DNA of 64,000 nt from JAXLYE01 sp046351595. GTDB taxonomy: Bacteria > Myxococcota_A > Polyangia > Palsa-1104 > JAEUJZ01. The stretch covers positions 1 to 64,000 of the forward strand of contig JAXLYE010000012.1 in assembly GCA_046351595.1 (NCBI GenBank). The letters run 5' to 3'. Positions 7,786 to 16,431 of the stretch are shown here, one piece after another (the stretch's first letter is position 1; the number at the start of each line of letters is the position of its first letter). A model generated the notes under the pieces. It saw only the letters and a program-made list of their open reading frames with translations, searched no databases and was not told the DNA's origin. Position numbers and translations under genes: made by a program.

Positions 7786-8379
7786 ATGGACCTGCTGCCC
7801 TGGACGGACATCACCACTTCGCGCTGCCGCCTCCGCCGCTTCAAGGGATCGGATCTCAGCGGCTTCGTCGCCTACCGCAGCGACCCGCGGGTCGCGGCCC
7901 TGCAGAGCTGGGAGAGCTTCTCGCTTGCCGACGGAGAGCGGCTGCTCAAGGGGGTCGCGGAGACGCCCATGGGCAAGCCCGGGACGTGGATGCAGCTCGC
8001 GATCGCGGACCGCACGACCGACTCGCTGCTGGGTGACTGCGCGGTGCACTTCATCGACGCCGAGCAGTGCGAGATCGGCTTCACGCTCGCGCCCGAGCAG
8101 CAGGGACGCGGCTACGCCCGCGAGGCGGTGGCGGCGCTGCTCGCGCGCCTGTTCGCGGACTGGCAGCGCCACCGCGTCATCGCGATTACCGACGTGCGCA
8201 ACACCTCGGCCGCGCAGCTCCTGCGGCGCCTGGGCTTCCGGCAGGAGGCGCACTTCCAAAAGCACGTGCGCTTCAAGGGTGCGTGGTGCGACGAGCTGCA
8301 GTTTGCGCTGCTGCGCGAGGAGTGGAGCGCGCTGCACCGCGCCACGGAGCGAGCGGACGGCGAAGCTACCGCTCCGTGA
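7786..8379 (+). CDS. GNAT N-acetyltransferase (RimJ/RimL-like)
   Basis: A 197-residue protein with the GNAT fold. The order is an N-terminal strand with DITTSRCRLRRFKGSDLSGF, the central segment EIGFTLAPEQQGRGYAREAV carrying the acetyl-CoA-binding Q/RxxGxG/A loop (QQGRGYA), then TDVRNTSAAQLLRRLGFRQE, the conserved N..S..LL.RLGF signature of the RimJ/RimL branch. It probably transfers acetyl groups from acetyl-CoA to a protein N-terminus or small amine; the substrate cannot be read from the sequence. Length and domain boundaries are usual for the family. The ATG at 7786 was chosen because upstream in-frame sequence has no domain character. Its 3' end overlaps the convergent lipoprotein gene by 14 bases. 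Confidence 0.88.
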   Translation: MDLLPWTDITTSRCRLRRFKGSDLSGFVAYRSDPRVAALQSWESFSLADGERLLKGVAETPMGKPGTWMQLAIADRTTDSLLGDCAVHFIDAEQCEIGFTLAPEQQGRGYAREAVAALLARLFADWQRHRVIAITDVRNTSAAQLLRRLGFRQEAHFQKHVRFKGAWCDELQFALLREEWSALHRATERADGEATAP

Positions 8380-9028
8380 TCTCGAAGACCCACAGATAGG
8401 GACCGCCCATGCGGGCGACAACGGGCGAAGGCTCGACGGGGCGGGCGCGCAGCTCGACGGGGCGTCCGAGCGGCAGCGGCTCGGGCGCGTGCGACAGCAG
8501 GAAGGACCCGCCGCCGTCGGCGACGAAGCGGGTGACGAGCTCGCCCGCGAGCTTGCTGCCGGCGGGCTGCGCCTGCCGCTCGAACACGCCGCGCAGCCGC
8601 TGCTCGGGGCCGACCTCGACGATCGAGTCCTCGGGGCCGGGCTGCTCGATGCGCCAGGACACGGGCCGCAGGTGCGGCGCCACGAGCGCCTGCCCCTCGG
8701 GGTAGTGCGGCACGCCCGTCACCGTGATGCGGCGCCCCGCGAACGCCGCCCACAGCTCGTCCGCAACATACGTGAGGACCCAGGCCGGGCCGGTCGCCGG
8801 ATGCAGCAGCGCGCCGCGGAACCGCTTGCCCAGCGGCGCGGGCGGCGGCAGCTCGACGACTCCCGTGAGCACCTGGGTCTTGTCCTGCGTGTCGGCTCTT
8901 GGCTGGGTCACGGCGGGTCCCTCTGCAGCACGCGGCGCGGTCGCACAGCCCGACAGCGCCGCGGACCCCGCTGGCGCCGCAGCAAGAGCCCAGATTCCGA
9001 CGGACGCCAGCACGCCTCGAGCGGTCAT
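8366..9028 (-). CDS. Predicted lipoprotein of unknown function
   Basis: A 220-residue protein from ATG 9028. It has a typical signal peptide (MTARGVLASVGIWALAAA and following) with a lipobox-like LSGC at about residues 25-28, so it should be exported and lipidated. The mature part contains LWAAFAGRRITVTGVPHYPE and SIVEVGPEQRLRGVFER, beta-rich segments that resemble OB-like small domains seen in lipoproteins, but I do not recognise the family. It ends with GPYLWVFEITER. It is transcribed away from the mechanosensitive channel gene's stop and converges with the acetyltransferase. No other functional clue is visible. Confidence 0.7.
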   Translation of the reverse strand: MTARGVLASVGIWALAAAPAGSAALSGCATAPRAAEGPAVTQPRADTQDKTQVLTGVVELPPPAPLGKRFRGALLHPATGPAWVLTYVADELWAAFAGRRITVTGVPHYPEGQALVAPHLRPVSWRIEQPGPEDSIVEVGPEQRLRGVFERQAQPAGSKLAGELVTRFVADGGGSFLLSHAPEPLPLGRPVELRARPVEPSPVVARMGGPYLWVFEITER

Positions 9029-9100
9029 GGACCGATCTTCAGAGAGGGCTCCGCGGCGAGTCAAGCGACGGATTGCGGGCCGGCGCCGCGCCCGTTTCGC

Positions 9101-10420
9101 TCACTTCTTCGCCCGCGGCCCCTGCGTCGCGTCGAGGCCGAGCCGGGAGCTCCGGGTCCCGCCCGCGCGCTCGGGCTTGGGAATGGGGCGGAGGGCGGGC
9201 TGCGTCTGCGGCTCGAGCGGGACGTCGAGACGGTCCGGCGGCAGCGCCGGCGGTCCGCCGTCCCGATACTGCCGGTAGTGCGGCGAGCAGATCTCGACGC
9301 CTTCGCGGAAGAAGACGTCCTGGATCGACTGGTTCAGGCGCGCCTCGACGAGGTGCAGCTCGTTCGGCCGGTTGCTGAACGCACAGAGCTCGTAGCGCAC
9401 GTAGAAGTCGTCCAGCGCCCGCTGCAGCACGTAGGGAGGCGGGATCAACAGAATCCCCTCGACATACTTCGCCGAGGTGATGAGCAGCCGGTGCACCGTG
9501 CGCCACGGGGTGTTGTACCCGATGGTCACCTGCGTGTGCACCTGGACCCCGGTTTCCTTGCTGTAGCGGCTGTAGTTCAGGACCGTGCCGCCCTGGATGA
9601 CGGCGTTGGGAATCACGATCTCTTCGTCCTTGATCGTGCGCACGCGCGTCATGAACGCGCCGAGCGCGGTGACGTCACCGACCACGTCGCCGATCTTGAC
9701 GCGGTCGCCCTCGCGGTACGCCCGCGAGTAGGTGAGGACCAGGCCGGCGAGCAGGTTCGCGGTGATGCTCGTCGACCCGAGCGACAGCAGGATGCCGAGG
9801 ACGATGCCGACGCCCTGGCCGACGCGGGAGTCGCTCCCCGGCAGGTAGGGCAGCGCCATGATGAACGCGAGGATCCAGATGGCGATGATGATCAGCCGCC
9901 GGCTCGGCATCGCCAGGTCGCGCGGCAGCCACGGGAACTCCACCCTGCCCTGCTCGATCGCGCGCGCGAACAGCGTGACCACGTGCATCGCGAGCCGCGC
10001 CACCAGCACGATCGCGATCAAGAAGAGCAGGTTCGGCAGGAACCCGATGAGCGCCTGGCCGATGCGGACCAGCGCGGAGAGCAGCGGCTCCAGGATCGCG
10101 TCCGCGATGCGCCGGCTCTTGTCGAGCGCGAAGGCGCAGGCGAGCAGCCACAGGTAGACGCAGCCCACGATGGCGACCCAGCGCGCGCCGCCGAGGACGA
10201 TGCGCGCGATGCGCAGCACCGAGTAGCGCGAGAAGATCTCGACCTTGTGCACCGCGACGCCGCCCTCCTGCTCTTCCAGGCGGTCTTCAATCGCATCCGC
10301 GATGCGGGCGGTGAGCGCCCCGATCTTGCGCAGCAGCCACCCGAGCAGGAACGTCGCCAGCAGCGCGAGCGCCGCGCGTCCGGCCCACACCGCGACGACT
10401 TCTGGGGCAACCTTGCTCAC
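9101..10420 (-). CDS. MscS-family mechanosensitive ion channel
   Basis: A 439-residue membrane protein. The N-terminal half carries about five hydrophobic helices. The pore-lining region and the following beta-domain are clear: GVGIVLGILLSLGSTSITAN, then LTYSRAYREGDRVKIGDVVG, then VTALGAFMTRVRTIKDEEIV with the IPNAVI segment, which is the MscS signature. The family opens under membrane tension and lets small solutes out during osmotic downshock. The C-terminus has a Pro/Arg-rich tail of about 60 residues. The GTG at 10420 is preceded by a G-rich stretch that may serve as ribosome-binding site. It stands alone on the minus strand. Confidence 0.92.
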   Translation of the reverse strand: MSKVAPEVVAVWAGRAALALLATFLLGWLLRKIGALTARIADAIEDRLEEQEGGVAVHKVEIFSRYSVLRIARIVLGGARWVAIVGCVYLWLLACAFALDKSRRIADAILEPLLSALVRIGQALIGFLPNLLFLIAIVLVARLAMHVVTLFARAIEQGRVEFPWLPRDLAMPSRRLIIIAIWILAFIMALPYLPGSDSRVGQGVGIVLGILLSLGSTSITANLLAGLVLTYSRAYREGDRVKIGDVVGDVTALGAFMTRVRTIKDEEIVIPNAVIQGGTVLNYSRYSKETGVQVHTQVTIGYNTPWRTVHRLLITSAKYVEGILLIPPPYVLQRALDDFYVRYELCAFSNRPNELHLVEARLNQSIQDVFFREGVEICSPHYRQYRDGGPPALPPDRLDVPLEPQTQPALRPIPKPERAGGTRSSRLGLDATQGPRAKK

Positions 10421-10757
10421 CCTGCAACCCCCGACAAACTGCCCCGATCATACGGCGCGCCGCGGAGGCGCTCAAAGCTCGATCTGGCGCCGCGCGCTGC
10501 GTTCCTCGCTGGGGGGGCATACGCTCCCGCCGACTCCCTCCCGCGCGATCGTTGGCGCAAGAGCGCAACCGGCTCCGAGCCGAGCGGAACGGAATCGGGC
10601 GCCGCTCCCTCAGGCGTGAAGCTGGCGGGCTGAAGGTCCGCCGCCTCGCCGCTCGCCGCCAGTCCGTCGCGCTGACGCCGCACCCGCCCGGCAAGGCCGC
10701 GCGCCGCCAGGGGTTTCCGGCGACAGCGACCGCGGAATGATAGCGCCCCGGGCCGCG
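10421..10757. other. Intergenic stretch, nothing recognised
   Basis: About 340 GC-rich bases between two minus-strand genes. It should contain the promoter of the MscS gene. No convincing small gene, hairpin or RNA was seen. Confidence 0.4.
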
Positions 10758-11873
10758 CTACGAGCCCCGCCGCAGCCGCCTGCGTGCGCCTGATACGAGC
10801 AGCGCGAGCAGCGCGAGCAGCACGGGCGCGAACGATGCCGCGGCGCGATGCCCGGGGCTGCCGACGTCGCAGCGCAGCGCGCTGACGCCGGCCGCGCCGG
10901 TGGCCACGATGTCCTGGTTCACCGCGCTGCCGCAGTACCCGTTCTCGATGCCGCAGCCCGGCTGGAAGGTGAGCCAGTCGTCGAGCACGGCGTTGATGCC
11001 GGCGAGCGCCGCATCGCGCGAGCTCACCGGCGCCGCCAGCAGCGCGCTGTACAGGGCGTGCGAGGCCGCGGTCGCCGCCGCCAGCTGCCCCTCGCGCCAG
11101 GGCCGCGCGCTGTCGCAGTCATCCAGGAGCAGGGCGTGCTGCGGCCCGTCGCGCGGCTCCTGATAGCCGCCGTGCACCGGATCGACCCAGTTGAGGACCG
11201 TGAGCACGCGGTGCCAGCTCGGGTCGCGGTACGTGTGCGAAAAGGAGTCCTGCAGCGCGTGCAGCGCGCGCCCCGCGTGATAGTAGAAGCGCGACAGCGG
11301 CCACTGCACCGTGCCCTGGTAGGGAATGAAGATCGGCTCGTCCTCGACCTCGAAGGGGTCGACGCCGCCGTCGGCAGCGAGCCCCTCGAGCGCGGCCTCG
11401 GCCTCGCGCCGGATGAACTCGCGGCAGCGCCGCACCGCCAGCTCGCTCCCCTGCTCGCCGTCGTCCGAGAGGCGGCGCAGGCAGTTGGGAGGCTGCATGT
11501 CCTCCTCGTTGGACTCGATGGCCAGGTTGATGAGGGTGTCGGATCCGTACCCCGCGGTGTCGTTGGAGCGGACGCCCAGGATCAGCGCCATCGCCAGCAT
11601 GTTGTGCGGGTAAGGGCTCGCGTCGAACCCCTGGCGCGCGATGAACACGTCCTCGTCATGCGTCGTCGGGGGCGGCACCGCTCCGCCGCGGTACCCGAGC
11701 GTCTGCAGGAGATCGGCGGTGAAGCGCTCGTGACACCCCTTGTGCACGGGATCCGTGACGAAGAAGGCGCGCGCGGGAGGTGACAGAGTGAGGACTCCCA
11801 GAGCGCACGAGAGCGCGATCCGCAGCGCGGCGAGCCGACCCCGCACCGATTCCGATCTAGAACGCACGGACAT
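10758..11873 (-). CDS. Secreted zinc phospholipase C-like protein with C-terminal membrane anchor
   Basis: A 371-residue protein from ATG 11873 (a TTG lies two codons upstream). It has a signal peptide ending near SPPARAFF. Metal-binding histidines are arranged as in zinc-dependent phospholipase C/S1-P1-type folds: HKGCHERFTADLLQTLGY near the N-terminus, SPYPHNMLAMA, and in the centre FYYHAGRALHALQDSFSHTY, where HALQDSFSH is the family hallmark. The C-terminus (SFAPVLLALLALLVSGARRR) is a hydrophobic helix followed by arginines, as in Myxococcota C-terminal sorting anchors. The start overlaps the PAP2 gene's end by 17 bases, so both are probably co-transcribed and may act on phospholipids in the envelope. 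Confidence 0.72.
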   Translation of the reverse strand: MSVRSRSESVRGRLAALRIALSCALGVLTLSPPARAFFVTDPVHKGCHERFTADLLQTLGYRGGAVPPPTTHDEDVFIARQGFDASPYPHNMLAMALILGVRSNDTAGYGSDTLINLAIESNEEDMQPPNCLRRLSDDGEQGSELAVRRCREFIRREAEAALEGLAADGGVDPFEVEDEPIFIPYQGTVQWPLSRFYYHAGRALHALQDSFSHTYRDPSWHRVLTVLNWVDPVHGGYQEPRDGPQHALLLDDCDSARPWREGQLAAATAASHALYSALLAAPVSSRDAALAGINAVLDDWLTFQPGCGIENGYCGSAVNQDIVATGAAGVSALRCDVGSPGHRAAASFAPVLLALLALLVSGARRRLRRGS

Positions 11874-12933
11874 ACGCAACTCCCCCGGGCGCCATCGGCA
11901 CCAGGCGACCGCCGAGGAGCAGCGTGCTCGACGGGCGGCCGAAGTGGGTCAGGTACATGATGTTGCCCAGCGCGATGCCGATGACCGAGCCGATGACGAC
12001 ATCGCTGAAGTAGTGGACCTGATCGACGATGCGGCCGACTCCCACGTACGCCGCGAGCCCGTATAAAAGGGTCGTCGGGAGGATCCGCGCGATCAGGAAC
12101 CGCGGCACCGGGTGCATGTTGCGCAGCGGCTGCCGCGTCAGGAAGTCGCCGATGTTCAGCGAGGCGAAGCTCGCCAGTCCGAACGCCATCGAGACGTGGC
12201 CCGAGTAGAAGGACATGTGCACGTGGCCGCCGGCTCCTTCCGTGTATTCGGGGCGGCCGAGCCCGTACAGCGGTCGATCGCGGCTCACGATGGAGTTTGC
12301 AAGCTCCTGCAGGAGCCCGGAGTACGCGATGACCTCGGACACCGCCCACAGCATCCGCGCCGGCTGCGCGGGGTACTCGATCTCGTCGCTGGCCGGGTTG
12401 ATCAGCGAGCGTCCGCGGGCCCAGTACACGATCGCGTTGGTCCCGTAATAGACCAGCGCCAGGCTGGGCGCGATGATCTGGCCGAGGTAGTCCGGGAACC
12501 GTCCGTGCAGCGGTCCGGCGCCGGGTCGGTACAGGGCATCGCTGATCGTGCGATCGACATCGTTGGGGCCGGGGTTCTCGATGCGCGGGCGGCCCGCCAT
12601 CTCGTTGAAGGTGTTGCGCAGCCCGAACAGGACCACGTCTGCCACCGTCGCTGCGCCCAGCGCTCCGAGCTCGACCGGGTGCAGCCCACCGGTCCACTTC
12701 GTGGCCCCCGTGGCCGGCGCCGGCGGCGGCGGCACAAGCGGCGGCGACGACGACGGCGGTGGCGGCGTCCGAACCGAGTCCGGGAGCAGCCGCGAGTCCG
12801 CGGGCAGCCGCGGATCCGGCACGTGGCGCAGCGGCTCGGCGCGGGCCTCGACGGTCGCGAACACGGCGACGAGCAGCAGGGCCCCGCGCAGCCCGCCGGA
12901 GCCCGATTCCCTTCGACCCTCACTCCGATGCAT
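11857..12933 (-). CDS. PAP2-family membrane phosphatase
   Basis: A 358-residue protein from ATG 12933. After a signal/first helix and a Pro-rich segment (about residues 50-75), hydrophobic helices follow. The three PAP2 motifs are present: SIVSRDRPLYG (KxxxxxxRP-like), SFYSGHVSMAF (PSGH-like) and GVGRIVDQVHYFSDVVIG (SRxxxxxHxxxD-like). The family removes phosphate from phosphatidate, undecaprenyl diphosphate or related lipids at the membrane. The second motif has Tyr-Ser-Gly-His in place of Pro-Ser-Gly-His, a tolerated change. The neighbouring phospholipase C-like gene downstream overlaps it, consistent with a lipid-processing pair. Confidence 0.85.
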   Translation of the reverse strand: MHRSEGRRESGSGGLRGALLLVAVFATVEARAEPLRHVPDPRLPADSRLLPDSVRTPPPPSSSPPLVPPPPAPATGATKWTGGLHPVELGALGAATVADVVLFGLRNTFNEMAGRPRIENPGPNDVDRTISDALYRPGAGPLHGRFPDYLGQIIAPSLALVYYGTNAIVYWARGRSLINPASDEIEYPAQPARMLWAVSEVIAYSGLLQELANSIVSRDRPLYGLGRPEYTEGAGGHVHMSFYSGHVSMAFGLASFASLNIGDFLTRQPLRNMHPVPRFLIARILPTTLLYGLAAYVGVGRIVDQVHYFSDVVIGSVIGIALGNIMYLTHFGRPSSTLLLGGRLVPMAPGGVAYVRAF

Positions 12934-13301
12934 CACACACCACGACCGTCACCTCGCGACTCCCCAGATTCGGACAAGATCGGACAAGACCGGATCAAAC
13001 AGAGTATTACCCGCAGGCGCCGACGCGCCCGTCGCACGCTGGAGTTTTCCAGGGACCTCTCCGGAGTCAGGGATCTCCGTACTTCCGGAGTCCGCGCGCG
13101 CTCCCGGAACCGGAAACTGCACGAGAGGAGCCCGGTGGCGCGAGCCCGCGCTGAAGTCCTGTCGAGGGTCTGGTGCCGGCGCCGCGGCGGCCTGCAGCGG
13201 GCGCCCGCTCGGTCCGGCGCTCGGCACCGCCTCGCAGGCCGAGCACCAAGACGCGCAATCGCGGTTGTGCATTTGTGTAAGCCTGACTAGGATGCGCCGC
13301 C
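12934..13301. promoter_or_regulatory. Divergent intergenic region with short direct repeats
   Basis: This region separates the PAP2 gene (minus) from the stator operon (plus). At 12971-13000 three 10-bp units occur head to tail: CGGACAAGAT, CGGACAAGAC and the degenerate CGGATCAAAC, a possible operator. TCCGGAGTC occurs twice about 24 bp apart near 13060 and 13084. Before the operon, TTGTGC (13265-13270) and TAGGAT (13288-13293) are spaced 17 bp, which would place the transcript start almost at the GTG start codon (13302), so the first stator gene could be leaderless. All of this is pattern-based. Confidence 0.35.
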
Positions 13302-13817
13302 GTGTTTCCGTCATCACTCGAACGTCTCGTCGGCACGGCGCGCGCGCTGCCCGGCGAGCTGCGGCCTGCGCCGCCGGTGCGCCTCCCGGTCGACCCCGGG
13401 CTGGTGACCGGCGCCGTCGAGGTCCGCGCCCTGCGCGAGCGGCTCGGGCGGTTCCTCGAGGAGCTGTCGCGGCGGCTCGAGCCGGCGCTCAAGACCGCGC
13501 TGCAGCACGCCGACGTGGCCTGGGACGCCTTCGACGAGATCGCCGTCCTAGACGAGGAGCTCGAGCGCGAGGCGACGCGGCTGGCGACCGAGGCCCAGGT
13601 CTTGGAGCGCGACGCGGATCCGGTCCGGCACGCCGCCGGCACCGAGGCCCGTATCACGCTGGAGTCGACCCTCGGCCTGCTGAACCTGATCGAGCGGCGG
13701 CTGGCGACGCTGGTGCGGCTGCGCGTGCAGTCCGGCGACCGCTCGCTGCTGCCCGGCGGGCGGCCGTTCCTTGACGTGGCGGCGGCCCTGGCCGAGGCGG
13801 CGCGGGGGTGGCGATGA
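13302..13817 (+). CDS. Helical unknown protein, first gene of the stator operon
   Basis: A 171-residue, almost entirely helical protein starting at GTG 13302. Long charged helices are visible (RALRERLGRFLEELSRRLEP; FDEIAVLDEELEREATRLAT), consistent with a soluble coiled-coil protein. No signal peptide or membrane segment is present. Its stop overlaps the ATG of the MotA/ExbB-like gene (ATGA), so its product is made in step with the stator. By position it corresponds to the small DUF3348-type gene that precedes DUF802/OmpA pairs in some proteobacteria; I recall that arrangement from general knowledge and cannot show homology here. A role as cytoplasmic partner of the stator tail is inference. 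Confidence 0.6.
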   Translation: MFPSSLERLVGTARALPGELRPAPPVRLPVDPGLVTGAVEVRALRERLGRFLEELSRRLEPALKTALQHADVAWDAFDEIAVLDEELEREATRLATEAQVLERDADPVRHAAGTEARITLESTLGLLNLIERRLATLVRLRVQSGDRSLLPGGRPFLDVAAALAEAARGWR

Positions 13818-15808
13818 GCCGCTTGCGCTGGGGCCTGGGCGCGGTGCTCGCGCTGGTCTCGCTGATCGTCGCCACGAGCGCGCTGCGCACCTACGTCGAG
13901 CACCGGCTGTGGCTCGGTGGCCTGACGGTGGTGGTGCTGGTCGCCATCGATCTCTTCGGATTCGCCAGCCTGGCGCTGGCGCGGCGCCGCCTGGCGGGTG
14001 AGCTCGACGGGCTCGCCGCGGAGCCGCCGGCCGGTGAGCTGCTCGACGAGCGGCGGCGGCGGCTCAAGGCGCTGCACGCGGCCGGCGTCCGCCCCGATCT
14101 CGAGGCGCTGGCCGCGTCCAGCGCAGCGAGCGAGCTGGGGCGCGCCTACCTGGGCAAGTACCTGGTCGCGGTCACGGTGCTGGTCGGCCTGGTCGGCACC
14201 TTCGGCGGCCTGATGGAGACGCTGCGCAGCGTGGCGCCGCTGCTCGCCGACGAGCGCGTGACGACGCTGAAGGCGCTGGCCGGTCCGCTCGCGGGCCTGG
14301 ACGTCACCTTCGGCGCCAGCCTGGTCGGCATCCTGGTGACGCTGGCGCTGGCGCTGGTGCAGGGTGATCTGGCGCTGGCCGAGGAGGAGGCGCTGGCGCG
14401 GCTTGAGGAGCGCACGCGGCACGTGCTGGTCCCGTCGCTTTGGCCGCCGGCCGAGGCCGCCGAGGAGCGCGCCGCCCGGGAGCTCGGGGCGCTGCGCGGC
14501 GAGCTCGCCACCTTCGTCGCCCGGGCCGCCGAGGAGGCGGGCGAGCGGGTCGCGAAGATCGCCGCGGCCGAGGTCGACCGGCTGGTGCGGTCCGTCCGCT
14601 CCGCCGTCGAGGACTCGGTGCAGGGCACGGCCGGTCGCGTCGAGTCCGGGCTGCTCGGGATGGGGTCGGCGCTCGAGACGAAGCTCGAGGCGGTGCTGCG
14701 GGTGCAGGAGGAGCGGCTGACCGCGCTGCAGGCCGCGGCCGCGCGCGCGGCCGACAACGCCGTCGAGGCCGGGGCCCAGGCGGCGCGCACGATCGCGCAG
14801 GCGGCCGACGGCACGCTCGCCGGTATCACGCGCTCGGTCACGGGCCTGGGCGCCACGCAGGAGCGGCTGCTCGGTGAGCTCGGCGGCACGCTCGCCGGCG
14901 TCACCGCGGCCTCGCGCGAGTCGGTGGCGCAGCTCGAGGCGGCGCTGCGGGCGCTCGGTGAGCAGCAGGCCACGGCCACGGGCCAGCTCGTGTCGGCGCA
15001 GGCGGCCGAGTCGGCGCGGCTGGGCGCGGCACAGGCCGAGGCCGCCGCGCGCGTCGAGTCCGCGCTGCAGTCCGTCGCCTCTGCCCACGCCGCCGAGTCC
15101 TCCCGCATCACCCAGGCCCACGCCGGCTCCGTCGCCCAGGTCGAGTCCGCGCTGCGCTCTTTGGCCGAGGCCCAGGCCGCTCACGACGTCGCCCTGCGCG
15201 GTGCCCAGGCCGAGGCCGCCGCCCGCGGCGAGCGCGCCCTAGTGTCTACCGTCGAGCGCGTCGAGTCCGCGCTGCAGTCCGTCGCCGCTGCCCACGCCGC
15301 CGAGTCTTCTCGCATCGCGCAGGCCCACGCCGGCTCCGTCGCCCAGGTCGAGTCCGCGCTGCGCTCTTTGGCCGAGGCCCAGGCCGCTCACGACGCGGCC
15401 CTGCGCAGCGCGCAGGCCGAGGCGGTCGCGCGCAGCGAGCAGGCGCTGAGCGCGCTCGTCGAGGCGCAGGCGGCGCGGCTGACCGCGACGACGGAGGCGC
15501 TGTGTGAGGCGGTGCGCGGCGCGGTCGGCGGCGAGGGGCTGCAGCTGCGCGAGGCGGCGGCGGCGCTGGCCACGGCGGCGGGAGACCTCGGCACCGCGGC
15601 GCAGGCGCTCGGCACGCCGCTGTCGGCGCTGTCGCCCGAGCTCGGGGCGCTGACCCGCGAGGTGGCGCTGCTGGCGGCCCGCAGCGAGTCCGAGGAGCCG
15701 GCCGCGACCCTCGACGAGCTGGTCCGGCTGGGCGAGGGCCTCGAGCGGCTGGAGGCGCTGGTGCGCATGGCCCAGGGCCCGGCCGAGCACATCGAGAAGG
15801 CGAGCTGA
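13814..15808 (+). CDS. MotA/ExbB-like stator subunit with a long coiled cytoplasmic tail (ZorA/DUF802-like)
   Basis: A 664-residue protein. Four membrane helices lie in the first 190 residues: GLGAVLALVSLIVATSA, LTVVVLVAIDLFGFASLALA, LVAVTVLVGLVGTFGGLMET and FGASLVGILVTLALALVQ. The third and fourth carry the MotA/TolQ/ExbB-type segments GLVGTFGGL and GASLVGI. The remaining 450 or so residues are a very Ala/Glu/Gln-rich helical tail. It contains two near-identical 69-residue repeats (207 bp at about 15051 and 15258) with the words VESALQSVA, AHAAESSRI and VESALRSLAEAQAAH. Such tailed stators occur in ZorA of Zorya and in DUF802 proteins. It should form a proton-driven complex with the OmpA-like protein encoded next (overlap of one base). 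ATG 13814 was chosen over GTG 13808 because of the ATGA coupling. Confidence 0.78.
   Translation: MSRLRWGLGAVLALVSLIVATSALRTYVEHRLWLGGLTVVVLVAIDLFGFASLALARRRLAGELDGLAAEPPAGELLDERRRRLKALHAAGVRPDLEALAASSAASELGRAYLGKYLVAVTVLVGLVGTFGGLMETLRSVAPLLADERVTTLKALAGPLAGLDVTFGASLVGILVTLALALVQGDLALAEEEALARLEERTRHVLVPSLWPPAEAAEERAARELGALRGELATFVARAAEEAGERVAKIAAAEVDRLVRSVRSAVEDSVQGTAGRVESGLLGMGSALETKLEAVLRVQEERLTALQAAAARAADNAVEAGAQAARTIAQAADGTLAGITRSVTGLGATQERLLGELGGTLAGVTAASRESVAQLEAALRALGEQQATATGQLVSAQAAESARLGAAQAEAAARVESALQSVASAHAAESSRITQAHAGSVAQVESALRSLAEAQAAHDVALRGAQAEAAARGERALVSTVERVESALQSVAAAHAAESSRIAQAHAGSVAQVESALRSLAEAQAAHDAALRSAQAEAVARSEQALSALVEAQAARLTATTEALCEAVRGAVGGEGLQLREAAAALATAAGDLGTAAQALGTPLSALSPELGALTREVALLAARSESEEPAATLDELVRLGEGLERLEALVRMAQGPAEHIEKAS
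15051..15464 (+). repeat. Tandem 207-bp repeat inside the stator tail gene
   Basis: Two copies start at 15051 and 15258, exactly 207 bp (69 codons) apart, so the frame is kept. Copy 1 encodes VASAHAAESSRITQAHAGSV and copy 2 VAAAHAAESSRIAQAHAGSV at the same point. Codon choice is also nearly the same, which indicates recent duplication or gene conversion and a tail whose length can change. Confidence 0.85.
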
Positions 15809-16431
15809 TGCGCCGCGCGCGCCCGCTCTTCCCGATCAACGTCTGGCCGCCGCTCGTCGACGCGATGACGCTGGTGCTGGCGGCGTTCGCGCTCATCGTC
15901 GTCATCGCGGCGCTGGGCGAGCACGCGCTGGTCGGCCGGCTGCGCGACAAGGAGCGCGAGCTCGACAAGCTGCGCGAGGAGAAGGCGCGCGTCGAGCGCC
16001 GCCTCCGCGCCCTGGCCCCATCGGGCACCTTCGAGGTCGAGGAGGGCAAGGTGATCCTCCAGGGCGAGGTGCTGTTCGCCTCGGGCTCCGACGAGGTGCG
16101 GGCCGAGAGTCACGCCCTGATGAGCGAGATGGCGCGGGCGCTCTCGGCGCTGCTCGTGGCCGAGCCCGAGCAGATGATCCTCATTGGCGGCCACACCGAC
16201 AACGTGCCGATCAAAAATGCGCGCTTCGACTCGAACTGGGAGCTGTCGGCGGCGCGCGCGGTGGCGGTGGCGCGCGTGCTCATCGCCGCCGGCCTGCCGC
16301 CCGAGCGCGTGACCGCGGCCGGCTTCGGCGAGCACCACCCGCGCGGCGGCAACGATGACGAGGCCTCGCGCCGGCGCAACCGCCGCATCGAGGTGCTGGT
16401 GGTGCCCGTGCGGGCGGTTTCGAGCCGATGA
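15808..16431 (+). CDS. MotB/OmpA-like peptidoglycan-binding stator partner (ZorB-like)
   Basis: A 207-residue protein. After a short basic start comes one membrane helix, FPINVWPPLVDAMTLVLAAF, with an Asp near the beginning of the helix (VDAMTLVL), matching the proton-binding aspartate of MotB/ExbD/ZorB. A coiled segment follows (RLRDKERELDKLREEKARVE), then an OmpA-type peptidoglycan-binding domain with GGHTDNVPI, NWELSAARAVAVARVLI and the terminal NRRIEVLVV. The family anchors the stator to the cell wall while ions drive the MotA-type ring. It overlaps its neighbours by 1 and 4 bases, so the operon is tightly coupled. Confidence 0.87.
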   Translation: MRRARPLFPINVWPPLVDAMTLVLAAFALIVVIAALGEHALVGRLRDKERELDKLREEKARVERRLRALAPSGTFEVEEGKVILQGEVLFASGSDEVRAESHALMSEMARALSALLVAEPEQMILIGGHTDNVPIKNARFDSNWELSAARAVAVARVLIAAGLPPERVTAAGFGEHHPRGGNDDEASRRRNRRIEVLVVPVRAVSSR

